A DNA stretch of 41,724 nucleotides, taken from NCBI GenBank assembly GCA_035937135.1, contig DASYVL010000138.1, forward strand, positions 1-41,724. Direction: 5' to 3'. Every line of letters starts with the position of its first letter. Positions within the stretch are counted from its first letter, which is position 1. Positions 8,052-16,075 of this stretch are shown in pieces. A program made the translations under genes and the position numbers. Below the pieces are notes generated by a model. The model searched no databases. It saw only the letters and a program-made list of their open reading frames with translations, and had not been told where the DNA came from. This DNA is from Terriglobales bacterium. GTDB lineage: Bacteria; Acidobacteriota; Terriglobia; Terriglobales; Acidobacteriaceae.

Positions 8052-8099
8052 AACTCTCCTTCGTTGTGGGCGTCCGCCAAGGCGAACGCCGGAAAATGA

Positions 8100-8495
8100 T
8101 TACACCGTAGCCGCGGCGGCCGGTTCAGCCCCTGCCTCGGCGGCGGACTGCGGCTTGCGCTTGACCCGCGAATCGCGGATCTTCTTTACCTTCTCCAACC
8201 GCTTCTGCTCCTCGTCCACGCGCACGGTGAGGAACTTGATGACCGGCTCGGTCACTCGCATGCGGCGCTCCAGCTCGTGCACCATCTCGCCCGAGCCCTC
8301 CACGGTCAGCAGGACGTAGATGCCCTCTTGGAACTTGCGCACCGAGTAGGCCAGACGCCGCTTGCCCATGCGCTCGGTCTTCACCGTGCCGGCGCTGGAG
8401 GTGACGGAACCTTCCAGGTGAGCGATCAGCTTTTCCACTTCTTCCTCCGGCACGTCGGGCCGGATGATGAACATCACTTCGTAAATACGCGCCAT
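8100..8495 (-). CDS. rpsF: 30S ribosomal protein S6
   Basis: The product has 131 residues and starts MARIYEVMFIIRPDVPEEEVEKLI, with the S6 pattern continuing through GKRRLAYSVRKFQEGIYVLLTVEGSGEMVHELERRMRVTEPVIKFLTVRVDEE. An Ala/Glu-rich tail follows. It partners S18, encoded just downstream. An AGGAGAAAGAG ribosome site precedes the ATG. Confidence 0.98.
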   Translation of the reverse strand: MARIYEVMFIIRPDVPEEEVEKLIAHLEGSVTSSAGTVKTERMGKRRLAYSVRKFQEGIYVLLTVEGSGEMVHELERRMRVTEPVIKFLTVRVDEEQKRLEKVKKIRDSRVKRKPQSAAEAGAEPAAAATV

Positions 8496-8525
8496 CTCTT
8501 TCTCCTCAGCAGCCCTGGGGCTGCG

Positions 8526-9116
8526 TCATTTCTCCGGACTCTCCGCCGTACCCCGGCGGTTGAACCGGTTCATCGCCTTGCCGGCGCCCTCGGTGAGCAG
8601 CACCTTCACCGCTTCGGCGGCCGAATCCAAAAGCTCATCCACGGCCTTGTACTGCGCCTTGCGGAACGGCGAGAGCACGTACGCCGCGCCGTCCCGCACC
8701 GCACGCGCCGGAGCGATGCCCAACCGAATCCTTACGAACTCCTGCGTCTCCAGCGCACCGAAAATCGATTCCAGGCCATTGTGCCCGGCGGAGCTGCCCC
8801 GCTGGCGAACACGCATCGTGCCCAGCGGCAGGTCGAGTTCGTCGTGGATCACGATCAAGTCCCGCGACGGCTCGGCCTCGAACTTTTCCACCAGCTCCCG
8901 TACCGACATGCCACTCAGGTTCATGAAGGTCTCCGGCTTGGCCAGGAGAACTTCTTTCCCGCCGATCTCGGCCTTGCCGGTCAACGCCCGGCAGCGCCGG
9001 TTGGAGACCCGAACGCCGCACTGCTCGGCGATCCGGTCCACCGCCAGGAAGCCCATGTTGTGCGGCGTGAACTGGTACTCGATGCCCGGATTGCCGAGCC
9101 CGACGATCAGTTTCAC
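8526..9116 (-). CDS. pth: Peptidyl-tRNA hydrolase
   Basis: The product has 196 residues. It releases tRNA from prematurely dropped peptidyl-tRNA. Family motifs are intact: VKLIVGLGNPGIEY at the N-terminus (catalytic-site Asn in GNPG), TPHNMGF with the catalytic His, KPETFMNLSG, HDELDLPLG with the conserved Asp, and GSSAGHNGL. The start is taken as GTG at 9114-9116, because homology begins exactly there. Upstream codons in the same frame give only low-complexity residues. It sits between rplY and rpsF in the usual order. Confidence 0.96.
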   Translation of the reverse strand: MKLIVGLGNPGIEYQFTPHNMGFLAVDRIAEQCGVRVSNRRCRALTGKAEIGGKEVLLAKPETFMNLSGMSVRELVEKFEAEPSRDLIVIHDELDLPLGTMRVRQRGSSAGHNGLESIFGALETQEFVRIRLGIAPARAVRDGAAYVLSPFRKAQYKAVDELLDSAAEAVKVLLTEGAGKAMNRFNRRGTAESPEK

Positions 9117-9144
9117 GTCTACTCTTCGTTCCGCCGCGAATGCA

Positions 9145-9207
9145 CGAGATCCTTCCCCTTCGGCTTGCTCAGGGTCAGGATGACGCCCGCGGGCTCGAAC
9201 GCCCGCG
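9145..9207 (-). repeat. REP-like unit plus hairpin in the rplY-pth gap
   Basis: On the minus strand a perfect 7-bp stem CGCGGGC/GCCCGCG (9188-9207, 6-nt loop) lies a few nt after the rplY stop. A GTCATCCTGACCCTGAGC... unit ending AGGATCTCG follows (9145-9184). It is related to the 1442 and 12725 repeats. The hairpin could partly terminate rplY. Confidence 0.55.
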
Positions 9208-9216
9208 AAAGCGGCG

Positions 9217-9954
9217 TCACTTTTTCTCCTTCTTCTCGGCCTTTTCCGGCTTGGCAGGAGCCGCCTCGGCCTCGGCGCCTTCCTCCGGCACCTCCTGCTT
9301 GCCCTTCTTGATGACCTCGGGCTCGGCGGGGGCGGCCGTGGCAGCTTCGGCGGCGGCTTCCGGCGTCGGCACAACCTCTTCCTTCACCGAGACGATGTGT
9401 ACCACCGGCTGGTTGGCGTCGGTGAGGAATCTCCATTTGGGATCGTGCGGCAGATCGCTGACGCGCAGCACCTTGCCGAATACCAGCTCGCTCACGTCGA
9501 CATCAATGTGGCTGGGGATGTCGCCGGGCAGGCACTCGATCTCCACCTCGCGCTGCACTTGCTCCAGGATGCCGCTCTGCTGCTTCACACCCGCGGCTTC
9601 GCCCTGCAGCAGCACCGGGACCTTCACCCGCAGGCGCTCGTCCATGGCGATGCGCTTCAAATCCACGTGCAGCAGCGCTCCGTACACCGGCTCGTACTGC
9701 CAGTCCACGATCATCGCCTGAGCTGACTCCCCGCCCACCTTCAGCTCGAAGATGGTGTTGTGCCCGGCCTGGGAGTTCAGGATCTGCGTGATGTGCTTGG
9801 GGTTGAGGCTGACCGCCATGGCCGGCTTTTTGGCGCCGTAGACCACGCCGGGGATGCTGCCGGCTCGGCGCAGGCGCCGAGCCACGTTCTTGCCGCGCGC
9901 CTCTTCCGTTCGCGCTTGCGCTTCCACTACGTTCACGGTTGCCGTGCTCTTCAT
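9217..9954 (-). CDS. rplY: 50S ribosomal protein L25, CTC/TL5 type
   Basis: The product has 245 residues. The 5S-rRNA-binding L25 domain comes first (about 5-100: ARTEEARGKNVARRLRRAGSIPGVVYG, then MIVDWQYEPVYGALLHVDLKRI). The C-terminal TL5/CTC beta domain follows (about 105-195: VKVPVLLQGEAAGVKQQSGILEQVQREVEIECLPGDIPSHIDVDVSEL). The last 50 residues are Ala/Glu/Lys/Pro-rich. It lies between prs and pth, a widespread order in which ctc is associated with general stress in some bacteria. Confidence 0.97.
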   Translation of the reverse strand: MKSTATVNVVEAQARTEEARGKNVARRLRRAGSIPGVVYGAKKPAMAVSLNPKHITQILNSQAGHNTIFELKVGGESAQAMIVDWQYEPVYGALLHVDLKRIAMDERLRVKVPVLLQGEAAGVKQQSGILEQVQREVEIECLPGDIPSHIDVDVSELVFGKVLRVSDLPHDPKWRFLTDANQPVVHIVSVKEEVVPTPEAAAEAATAAPAEPEVIKKGKQEVPEEGAEAEAAPAKPEKAEKKEKK

Positions 9955-9980
9955 AATCCTTTCCCTATCTCGAAACTTGA

Positions 9981-11006
9981 CTACGAAAATAGCGTGCTGA
10001 CCGAGGTCTCCTCATGGATGGACTGGATGGCGCGCGCCACCAGCCCGGCGATGGAGAGCACCTTGATCTTGGGCTCGTTGCGTCCCGCGGCGGTCAGCGG
10101 GATGGTGTTAGTGACCACCACCTGCTCCAGCCGCGACTTGGAGATGCGCTCGATGGCCGGCCCGGAGAGCACCGGATGCGAGGCACAGGCGTACACCTTG
10201 AGCGCGCCGGCGCCCAACAGGGCCTCGGCGGCGTTGACCAGCGTGCCGGCGGTGTCGACGAGGTCGTCGAGGATCAGGCAGGTGCGCCCCTTGACGTCGC
10301 CGATGACGTGCATGACCTCGGCCACGTTGATATCGGTGCGCCGCTTGTCCAGGATGGCCATGGGCGACTCCATCTTCTTGGCGAAGAAGCGCGCGCGCTC
10401 CACGCCGCCGGCGTCCGGCGAAACCACGGTCAGGTCCGGCAAATGCAATTCGCGGAAGTAGCCCACCAGCACCGGCGAGGCAAACAGGTGGTCCACCGGG
10501 ATGTTGAAGAAGCCCTGGATCTGGGGAGCGTGCAGGTCCACCACCAGCGCGCGGTCGGCGCCCGCGGTGGTCAGAAGATCGGCCACCAGCTTGGACGACA
10601 CCGGGACGCGCGGCTTGTCCTTGCGGTCCTGCCGGGCGTAGCCGAAATAGGGGATGACCGGGGTGATGCGCCGCGCCGAGGCGCGCTTGAGCGCGTCAAT
10701 CATCAGCAGCAACTCCATCAGGTGCTGGTCCACGGGGAAGCTGGTGGGCTGCACCACGAAGACGTCCGCCCCGCGCACGTTCTCCAGGATCTGCACGTAC
10801 ACCTCGCCGTCGGAGAAGCGGCTGACGTTGCACTGGCCGCGGGTCATGCCCAGGAAGTTGCAGATCTCATCCGCCAGCGGCTCATTGGCCGATCCGGAGA
10901 AGATCTTGAACTTGTCGTCGCGGCGCGCGCGTTGCGGCTTGCGCTCCGGCTTGGACTGCTCGTCCGCCTGGCTCTTCTTGTCGGTCGTGGTCGCTATGGT
11001 CGCCAT
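9981..11006 (-). CDS. prs: Ribose-phosphate pyrophosphokinase (PRPP synthase)
   Basis: The product has 341 residues and makes PRPP from ribose 5-phosphate and ATP for purine, pyrimidine, His and Trp synthesis. Visible motifs are FKIFSGSANEPLADEI, RFSDGEVYVQILENVRGADVFVVQPT, PYFGYARQDRK (the flexible ATP loop), VVDLHAPQIQGFF, VVSPDAGGVERARFFAKKM and the PRPP-binding loop CLILDDLVDTAGTL. The first 31 residues (Ala/Thr then Lys/Arg-rich) extend beyond the usual start at FKIF. No alternative ATG lies at the homology boundary, so this start is kept. It is the first protein gene after tRNA-Gln on this strand. Confidence 0.97.
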   Translation of the reverse strand: MATIATTTDKKSQADEQSKPERKPQRARRDDKFKIFSGSANEPLADEICNFLGMTRGQCNVSRFSDGEVYVQILENVRGADVFVVQPTSFPVDQHLMELLLMIDALKRASARRITPVIPYFGYARQDRKDKPRVPVSSKLVADLLTTAGADRALVVDLHAPQIQGFFNIPVDHLFASPVLVGYFRELHLPDLTVVSPDAGGVERARFFAKKMESPMAILDKRRTDINVAEVMHVIGDVKGRTCLILDDLVDTAGTLVNAAEALLGAGALKVYACASHPVLSGPAIERISKSRLEQVVVTNTIPLTAAGRNEPKIKVLSIAGLVARAIQSIHEETSVSTLFS

Positions 11007-11068
11007 ATTTCCTCCGCTGGTCTGGTTGAACCGCGTTGGACCCCGCTTCCTGCCCCCTGCTTCATCTC

Positions 11069-11142
11069 TGGCTGGGCGGCTAGGATTCGAACCTAGACTA
11101 AGTGCTCCAAAGGCACTTGACCTACCCTTAGTCGACCGCCCA
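11069..11142 (-). tRNA. tRNA-Gln (anticodon UUG)
   Basis: The 74-nt cloverleaf includes an encoded CCA. The acceptor is TGGGCGG paired with CCGCCCA; D stem GACT/GGTC; anticodon stem AGTGC/GCACT around loop CTTTGGA, which gives anticodon TTG; variable loop of 4 nt; T stem CTAGG/CCTAG with TTCGAAT. The T1-A72 pair and discriminator G73 agree with glutamine identity. It lies 62 nt upstream of prs on the same strand and may be co-transcribed with it. Confidence 0.97.
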
Positions 11143-11154
11143 AACCCCGTGTAT

Positions 11155-11205
11155 CGTTTCTCGTGTCTCGTCTCTCGAGAAACCAGAAACGAGAAACTAG
11201 AAACC
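11155..11205. repeat. GAGAAAC/GTTTCTC repetitive inverted repeat
   Basis: GTTTCTCGT (11156-11164) is the exact complement of ACGAGAAAC (11189-11197). Extra partial copies (CGAGAAAC, GAGAAACTAGAAAC) lie between and beside the arms. The element sits between the ispE stop and the tRNA-Gln 5' end and overlaps the ispE stop codon. Confidence 0.6.
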
Positions 11206-12171
11206 CAGCATCCGCTTCCAATACCCCCGCCGCGGCAAGGTCATGGTCGCCAGCGCCGGGATGCCCTGCTTCTTCAGCCGGGCCGCCGCTTTCTTCGCCG
11301 CCGCCGCCGAGCCAAACAGCCCATAGAGCGCCGAGCCCGAGCCGGAGAGCGACACGTACCTCGCCCCACTGGCTATCAGGGCACTCTTCACGTCACGCAA
11401 TTCGGGATATTGAGGAAAGACGACCTGCTCGAAGTCGTTTTCTATCCCGGTACGGACTAGGTCGAGAAGCAGTGCCTCGGCCCGGTCCCCGCCCTTTGCG
11501 GGAACACCGGTTGGGGAACCACTCAGCCACCCCACCATCGAGTGGCTGCAAGCACTGATTCTATCGGACTCGTCGCCACCCGTCAATTTGCCGCCCGCGT
11601 CCGTCCCGGCGAGCTTGTCCCAGTCGGCAAAGGCTTGGGGAGTGGAAACACTGATCTCCGGCGTGGCCACCACACAGGACAAAGGCGGCAGATCCTCCAG
11701 GGGATAGACCTCTTCCCCGCGGCCCAGGCCCAGCACCGTCCCACCCAGCAGGAACAGCGGGACGTCGGAGCCGACCGCGGCCGCCAGGCGCATGCGCTCG
11801 GCGGCCGGAAGGCGCGCTTTGAGCGCCCGCTCCAGCCCGAAGAGCGTGGCGGCGGCGTTCGAAGAGGCCGCGCCCAGGCCTCCCTGCACCGGGAGGCGTT
11901 TCTCGATGTGGATGGTGACATGGCGGCGCGCGTCCAGCGCGGCAAGCGCCAGCTCCGCCATGCGGTGGCAAGTGTTGGACTCGTTTTCCGGCACGCCCGG
12001 GTGGCCGCAGCGAATCTCGATGCCGCGGCCGCTCGCCACCTCCACGCGCACCCGGTCGTGGAGCGCGATGGTCTGATAGACGGTGCGCAGCTCGTGGAAG
12101 CCGTCCTCGCGCCGGGGGCCGATGGCCAGCCCGAGGTTGATCTTAGCGAAGGAGCGGACGCTGACCGGCAT
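11197..12171 (-). CDS. ispE: 4-diphosphocytidyl-2-C-methyl-D-erythritol kinase
   Basis: The product has 324 residues. It is a GHMP kinase that phosphorylates CDP-ME in the MEP isoprenoid pathway. Motif 1 is RSFAKINLGLAIGPRREDGFHELRTVYQ, motif 2 is the ATP loop PVQGGLGAASSNAAATL (about 94-110), and motif 3 is VSLSGSGSALYGLF near 275-288. It is about 40 residues longer than the E. coli enzyme. The excess lies around residues 205-237 (SDRISACSHSMVGWLSGSP then TGVPAKGGDRAEA), which looks like an in-frame insertion. The C-terminus ends just before tRNA-Gln on the same strand. Confidence 0.95.
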   Translation of the reverse strand: MPVSVRSFAKINLGLAIGPRREDGFHELRTVYQTIALHDRVRVEVASGRGIEIRCGHPGVPENESNTCHRMAELALAALDARRHVTIHIEKRLPVQGGLGAASSNAAATLFGLERALKARLPAAERMRLAAAVGSDVPLFLLGGTVLGLGRGEEVYPLEDLPPLSCVVATPEISVSTPQAFADWDKLAGTDAGGKLTGGDESDRISACSHSMVGWLSGSPTGVPAKGGDRAEALLLDLVRTGIENDFEQVVFPQYPELRDVKSALIASGARYVSLSGSGSALYGLFGSAAAAKKAAARLKKQGIPALATMTLPRRGYWKRMLGF

Positions 12172-12203
12172 GAGGAGAGGATTCTAAATCAGCCGTCCGC
12201 AAT

Positions 12204-12231
12204 CCGCAGGAGAGCGTCAGGCATCCTGCGG
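12204..12231. terminator. Hairpin at the 3' end of the DoxX-like gene
   Basis: A perfect 8-bp stem CCGCAGGA / TCCTGCGG with a 12-nt loop overlaps the last codons and stop of the DoxX-like gene, just upstream of ispE on the same strand. There is no U-tract, so termination is only a possibility. Confidence 0.35.
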
Positions 12232-12621
12232 CTGGCGGAAAGGCAGGAGGCGGCGGATGCGCTCATCTCGCAGATACAGGCCGGCCCAGACGAAGATGCC
12301 GAGAATGAGGGCGGTGGGCCAGCCGGGGTCGCCGATGCGCACGTGGGTGGCGATTGCGCCGCCGAGATAGCCGGTCATCAGGATGGCGCCCAACACCGCG
12401 GTGCGCGGGATGGCGTAGATCAGCGCCGAACCGAGTTCGAGCACACCGACGACCAGGATCGTGCTCTCCTGGTAGCCGAACTTGCTCATGCCCTCGACCA
12501 CCTGCGGCGTGCGCGCGAACGCCATGGCGGCACTCGTTGCCAGCACCAGAACAGGGAGAGCGCTGAGAATCCGTCCTGTCCAGAGGAGCCAGGGCTTTTG
12601 GGTGTGCGATGTGGTAGGCAT
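12217..12621 (-). CDS. DoxX-like small membrane protein
   Basis: The product has 134 residues with four predicted membrane segments (about 12-34, 51-72, 76-93, 101-115). It has the DoxX_2-like pattern MSKFGYQESTILVVGVLELGSALIYAIPRTAVLGAILMTGYLGGAIATHVRIGDP. Proteins of this type are linked to quinone or thiosulfate oxidation or to general redox maintenance in some bacteria, but no specific reaction can be assigned here. It precedes ispE by 45 nt on the same strand, with a hairpin between them. A Met-rich start (MPTTSHTQKP) follows an AAGGAG-type site about 6 nt upstream. Confidence 0.82.
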   Translation of the reverse strand: MPTTSHTQKPWLLWTGRILSALPVLVLATSAAMAFARTPQVVEGMSKFGYQESTILVVGVLELGSALIYAIPRTAVLGAILMTGYLGGAIATHVRIGDPGWPTALILGIFVWAGLYLRDERIRRLLPFRQPQDA

Positions 12622-12724
12622 GAGTGCGCTCCTTCTTCAGGGTGAGAGATGCGGCAGCAGGGACGGTCGATTCGTCCCGAACAAAGATTTCACAGGAAAA
12701 AGAAAACAAATACCAGCAAAAAGC

Positions 12725-12803
12725 CTGACATCGAGGCTGCGGCTCGGTATGCTTCCCTTCGGAAAGGCAGGTCCCTCGACCCGCGCTCGCTCGGGATGAC
12801 AAC
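12725..12803 (-). repeat. REP-like intergenic repeat (GTCATCCCGAGCG family)
   Basis: On the minus strand it reads GTCATCCCGAGCGAGCGCGG then GTCGAGGGACCTGCC, followed by the small hairpin CTTTCCGAAGGGAAG. It is related to the repeat at 1442. It lies in the 272-nt gap between the DoxX-like gene and the DUF805-like/SRPBCC gene. The rest of the gap is AT-richer and shows no gene. Confidence 0.6.
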
Positions 12804-12893
12804 GTTTAATTTTGCTTTGGTATGCAACGTCGATTTTGTTTGGCATGGCAACAGTGATTCCGGAATGACAACCACCGGTTGCCGAGGTGAGGA

Positions 12894-14266
12894 ATGCGAC
12901 TGAGGCTCTCTGACCTGTGGAGCTGGCAGGGGACCATCGACCGCGGGCCCTACGCCGTTTGGGGCGTGTTGCTGTTCGCGTTCAAGCACAACCTCGACCG
13001 CGTGGTGGCTTCCTGGGTCTTCAAGGAGCCGTGGGGGATCTTCAACTACCTGCTGCCGGGCGCGGCATCTTCGCTGCTCGACCTGCCACGGAGCGAGCGG
13101 CTCTTCTTCGCCGTGATGGTGGCGATGGCGCTGCCCTTCATCTGGAGCGGCGTGGCGCTCACCCTGCGCCGGCTGCGCGACGCCGGGCTGCCCTTGCCCA
13201 TGGTGGCGCTGTTCTTCGTGCCCGTGCTCAACCTGTTCTTCTTCGTGATTCTGAGCTTCGCGCCCCCGCGCCCGGCGATCGAGACGTCGGCCGCGGTCCG
13301 CGGGCAAAGCTGGCTGGATCGCGTCATCCCTAAGAGCACGCTGGGCAGCGCTGCCGTCAGCGTCCTGCTGACCCTGCCCATCACCGTCTTCCTCACGGTG
13401 GTGGGCGCTGAGTTTTTCAGGAACTACGGCTGGGGCCTGTTCATCGGCCTGCCCTTCGGCATGGGCCTGATCTCGGTCCTGATCCACGGCTATCAACGGC
13501 CGCGCAGCTTCCCCAGTTGCATCCTGGTGGCGCTGACCTCGGTGACCTTGGCGGGCGTGGCGCTGCTCGCACTGGCCCTCGAGGGCGTGGTCTGCCTGAT
13601 CATGGCGGCGCCGCTGGCCATCCCGCTGGCGCTCATGGGCGGGATGATCGGCTACGTCATCCAGCGGCGGCGGCTGGAGCCGAGCCCCGTGATGGCCGCC
13701 ATACTGCTGGCCCTGCCGGGATTGATGGGGCTGGAGCACGCGGCAGCGCCTCAGCCGCGAATGCTGCAAGTAACCTCTTCCGTCGTGGTCAACGCGTCGC
13801 CGGAGCAGGTGTGGCGGAACGTGGTCTCGTTCTCCGAGCTGCCGCCGCCCGACGAGTGGGTCTTCCAGACCGGGCTCGCCTATCCCATGCGCGCGGAGAT
13901 CCAGGGGACGGGCGTGGGCGCGGAGCGCCACTGCGTGTTTTCCACCGGAGCCTTCGTCGAGCCCATCACGGTGTGGGACGAGCCGCGGCGGCTGGCCTTC
14001 GGCGTGCGCGACGAGCCGCCGCCCATGGTGGAGCTTTCACCCTACCAATTGCATCCGGCGCATCTCGACCACTACTTCTCCGCCAAGGCGGGCGAGTTCC
14101 GCCTGACGCCGCTCCCCGGCGGACGCACGCTGCTCGAGGGCACCACCTGGTATGAGAACCGCTTCTGGCCGGAGAGCTACTGGCGGCAGTGGTCGGACCT
14201 CATCGTCCGCCGCATTCACATGCGCGTGCTGCGGCACGTGAAGCGCCTGGCGGAAGAGTCGGCCGG

Positions 14267-14270
<4 letters not shown>
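12894..14270 (+). CDS. Multi-pass DUF805-like membrane domain fused to SRPBCC domain
   Basis: The product has 458 residues; GGTGAGG lies 2 nt before the ATG. The N-terminal 130 residues resemble the DUF805 membrane family ([20 protein letters not shown]...[34 protein letters not shown]). Several further membrane segments follow (about 150-180, 185-205, 210-245, 265-280). From about residue 290 a soluble SRPBCC (polyketide cyclase-like) domain begins ([30 protein letters not shown]...[34 protein letters not shown]...[34 protein letters not shown]). SRPBCC folds bind hydrophobic ligands, so a membrane-tethered lipid- or ligand-binding role is plausible but unproven. Its stop overlaps the ruvB stop at a shared CTAG. 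Confidence 0.82.
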
Positions 14271-15310
<1,040 letters not shown>

Positions 15311-15350
15311 GCTGGCGCGAGTGTAAGACGAATCCGGGATTCAGGCAATC

Positions 15351-15378
15351 GGCACGGGTCGAAGACCTGTGCCCACAC
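15351..15378 (-). repeat. GTGTGG-hairpin dispersed repeat
   Basis: On the minus strand GTGTG is followed by GGCACAGGTC-TTC-GACCCGTGCC, a 10-bp stem with one mismatch and a 3-nt loop. It lies in the 74-nt gap between the 161-residue unknown gene and ruvB. It belongs to the same structural family as 7589, 25107, 35798 and 39381. Confidence 0.55.
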
Positions 15379-15384
15379 GTGCTC

Positions 15385-15870
15385 CTACCTCTCCGGCGAG
15401 AAAAGCACGGGCTTGAGGACGAGCTCCGAGGCGGCCTCGAGCGCCAGCTGCTGGCTGCCGTTCATCAACTGGGGCGTGCCCTTCTCGTCGAGCGCCACAG
15501 GGATGGCGCCGATCTCTTCTGACGGACGGCCGTGGGCGCGGGGCGTGCGCACGATTTGGTAGTTCACCGAGCGCGTCTCCAGGTTGAGGAAGATCTCCAT
15601 GCGGATGCTGGGATAGGGAGAGCGCTTGAGCACGAGCGTGCCCGACGCGGGCTTCTCGACTTCGAAGACCTTCTGCTTGTCGTCGCGGAAGAGCTGGTTG
15701 AATTCGGCGACGTGGTTCTCCACCACGGCCGCGAACTTGTCCCACAGGGCGGGCGCCTTGTCGGCGACCTTCTTCACGCGGTCGAGGCGCGCCGCGCTCT
15801 TCTGCTGCAGCGTGCGCTCCTGCGCCTTGCGCTTTTCCGCCTCGCGCTTGACCCAGCTTTCCGCAGTCAT
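15385..15870 (-). CDS. Unknown protein in EF-G-like operon
   Basis: The product has 161 residues; I do not recognise a family. The first 35 residues are a charged helix (Lys/Arg/Glu/Gln-rich). A helical segment (ALWDKFAAVVENHVAEFNQLFRDD) and a beta-rich C-terminal half (GTLVLKRSPYPSIRMEIFLNLETRSVNYQIVRTPRAHGRPSEEIGAIPVALDEKG) follow. There is no signal peptide or membrane segment, so it is cytosolic. Its ATG overlaps the stop of the preceding 68-residue gene (ATGA at 15867-15870), which indicates translational coupling. Both follow the EF-G-like gene. Confidence 0.72.
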   Translation of the reverse strand: MTAESWVKREAEKRKAQERTLQQKSAARLDRVKKVADKAPALWDKFAAVVENHVAEFNQLFRDDKQKVFEVEKPASGTLVLKRSPYPSIRMEIFLNLETRSVNYQIVRTPRAHGRPSEEIGAIPVALDEKGTPQLMNGSQQLALEAASELVLKPVLFSPER

Positions 15871-16073
15871 GGCTCCCGCCGGGTGGCGCCGACTTCCACC
15901 AGCACTTCGTTCAGCACCGCCACCCCATCCTGATAATCCACGCGCACCAGGCGCATGCGGTACTTGTAGTTGCGAAGCACGGTGGAGGCCAGGTCGAACT
16001 CGCGGAAGGAAGCCACCTTGCCCCACTGGCCCTTTTTCTCCGCCCAGAGCTCGTACTGCTGCCAGTCGGGCAT
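15867..16073 (-). CDS. Small unknown protein after the EF-G-like gene
   Basis: The product is 68 residues, begins MPDWQQYELWAEKKGQWGKV and ends VEVGATRREP. I recognise no family. It is aromatic-rich with no signal or membrane segment. The pattern 'YELW...KWGKVASFREFDLASTVLRNYKYRMRLVRVDYQDG' looks like a compact alpha/beta domain. Its start lies only 2 nt after the EF-G-like stop and its stop overlaps the next ATG. It is therefore the middle gene of a tight three-gene unit, and its short length is not a truncation. Confidence 0.72.
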   Translation of the reverse strand: MPDWQQYELWAEKKGQWGKVASFREFDLASTVLRNYKYRMRLVRVDYQDGVAVLNEVLVEVGATRREP

Positions 16074-16075
16074 GG

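Noticed and set aside
11480-11560. tRNA-Ser-like string (GTGGCTGAGTGG) inside ispE
   Set aside because: No cloverleaf can be completed: acceptor and T arms are missing, and the kinase frame runs through it.
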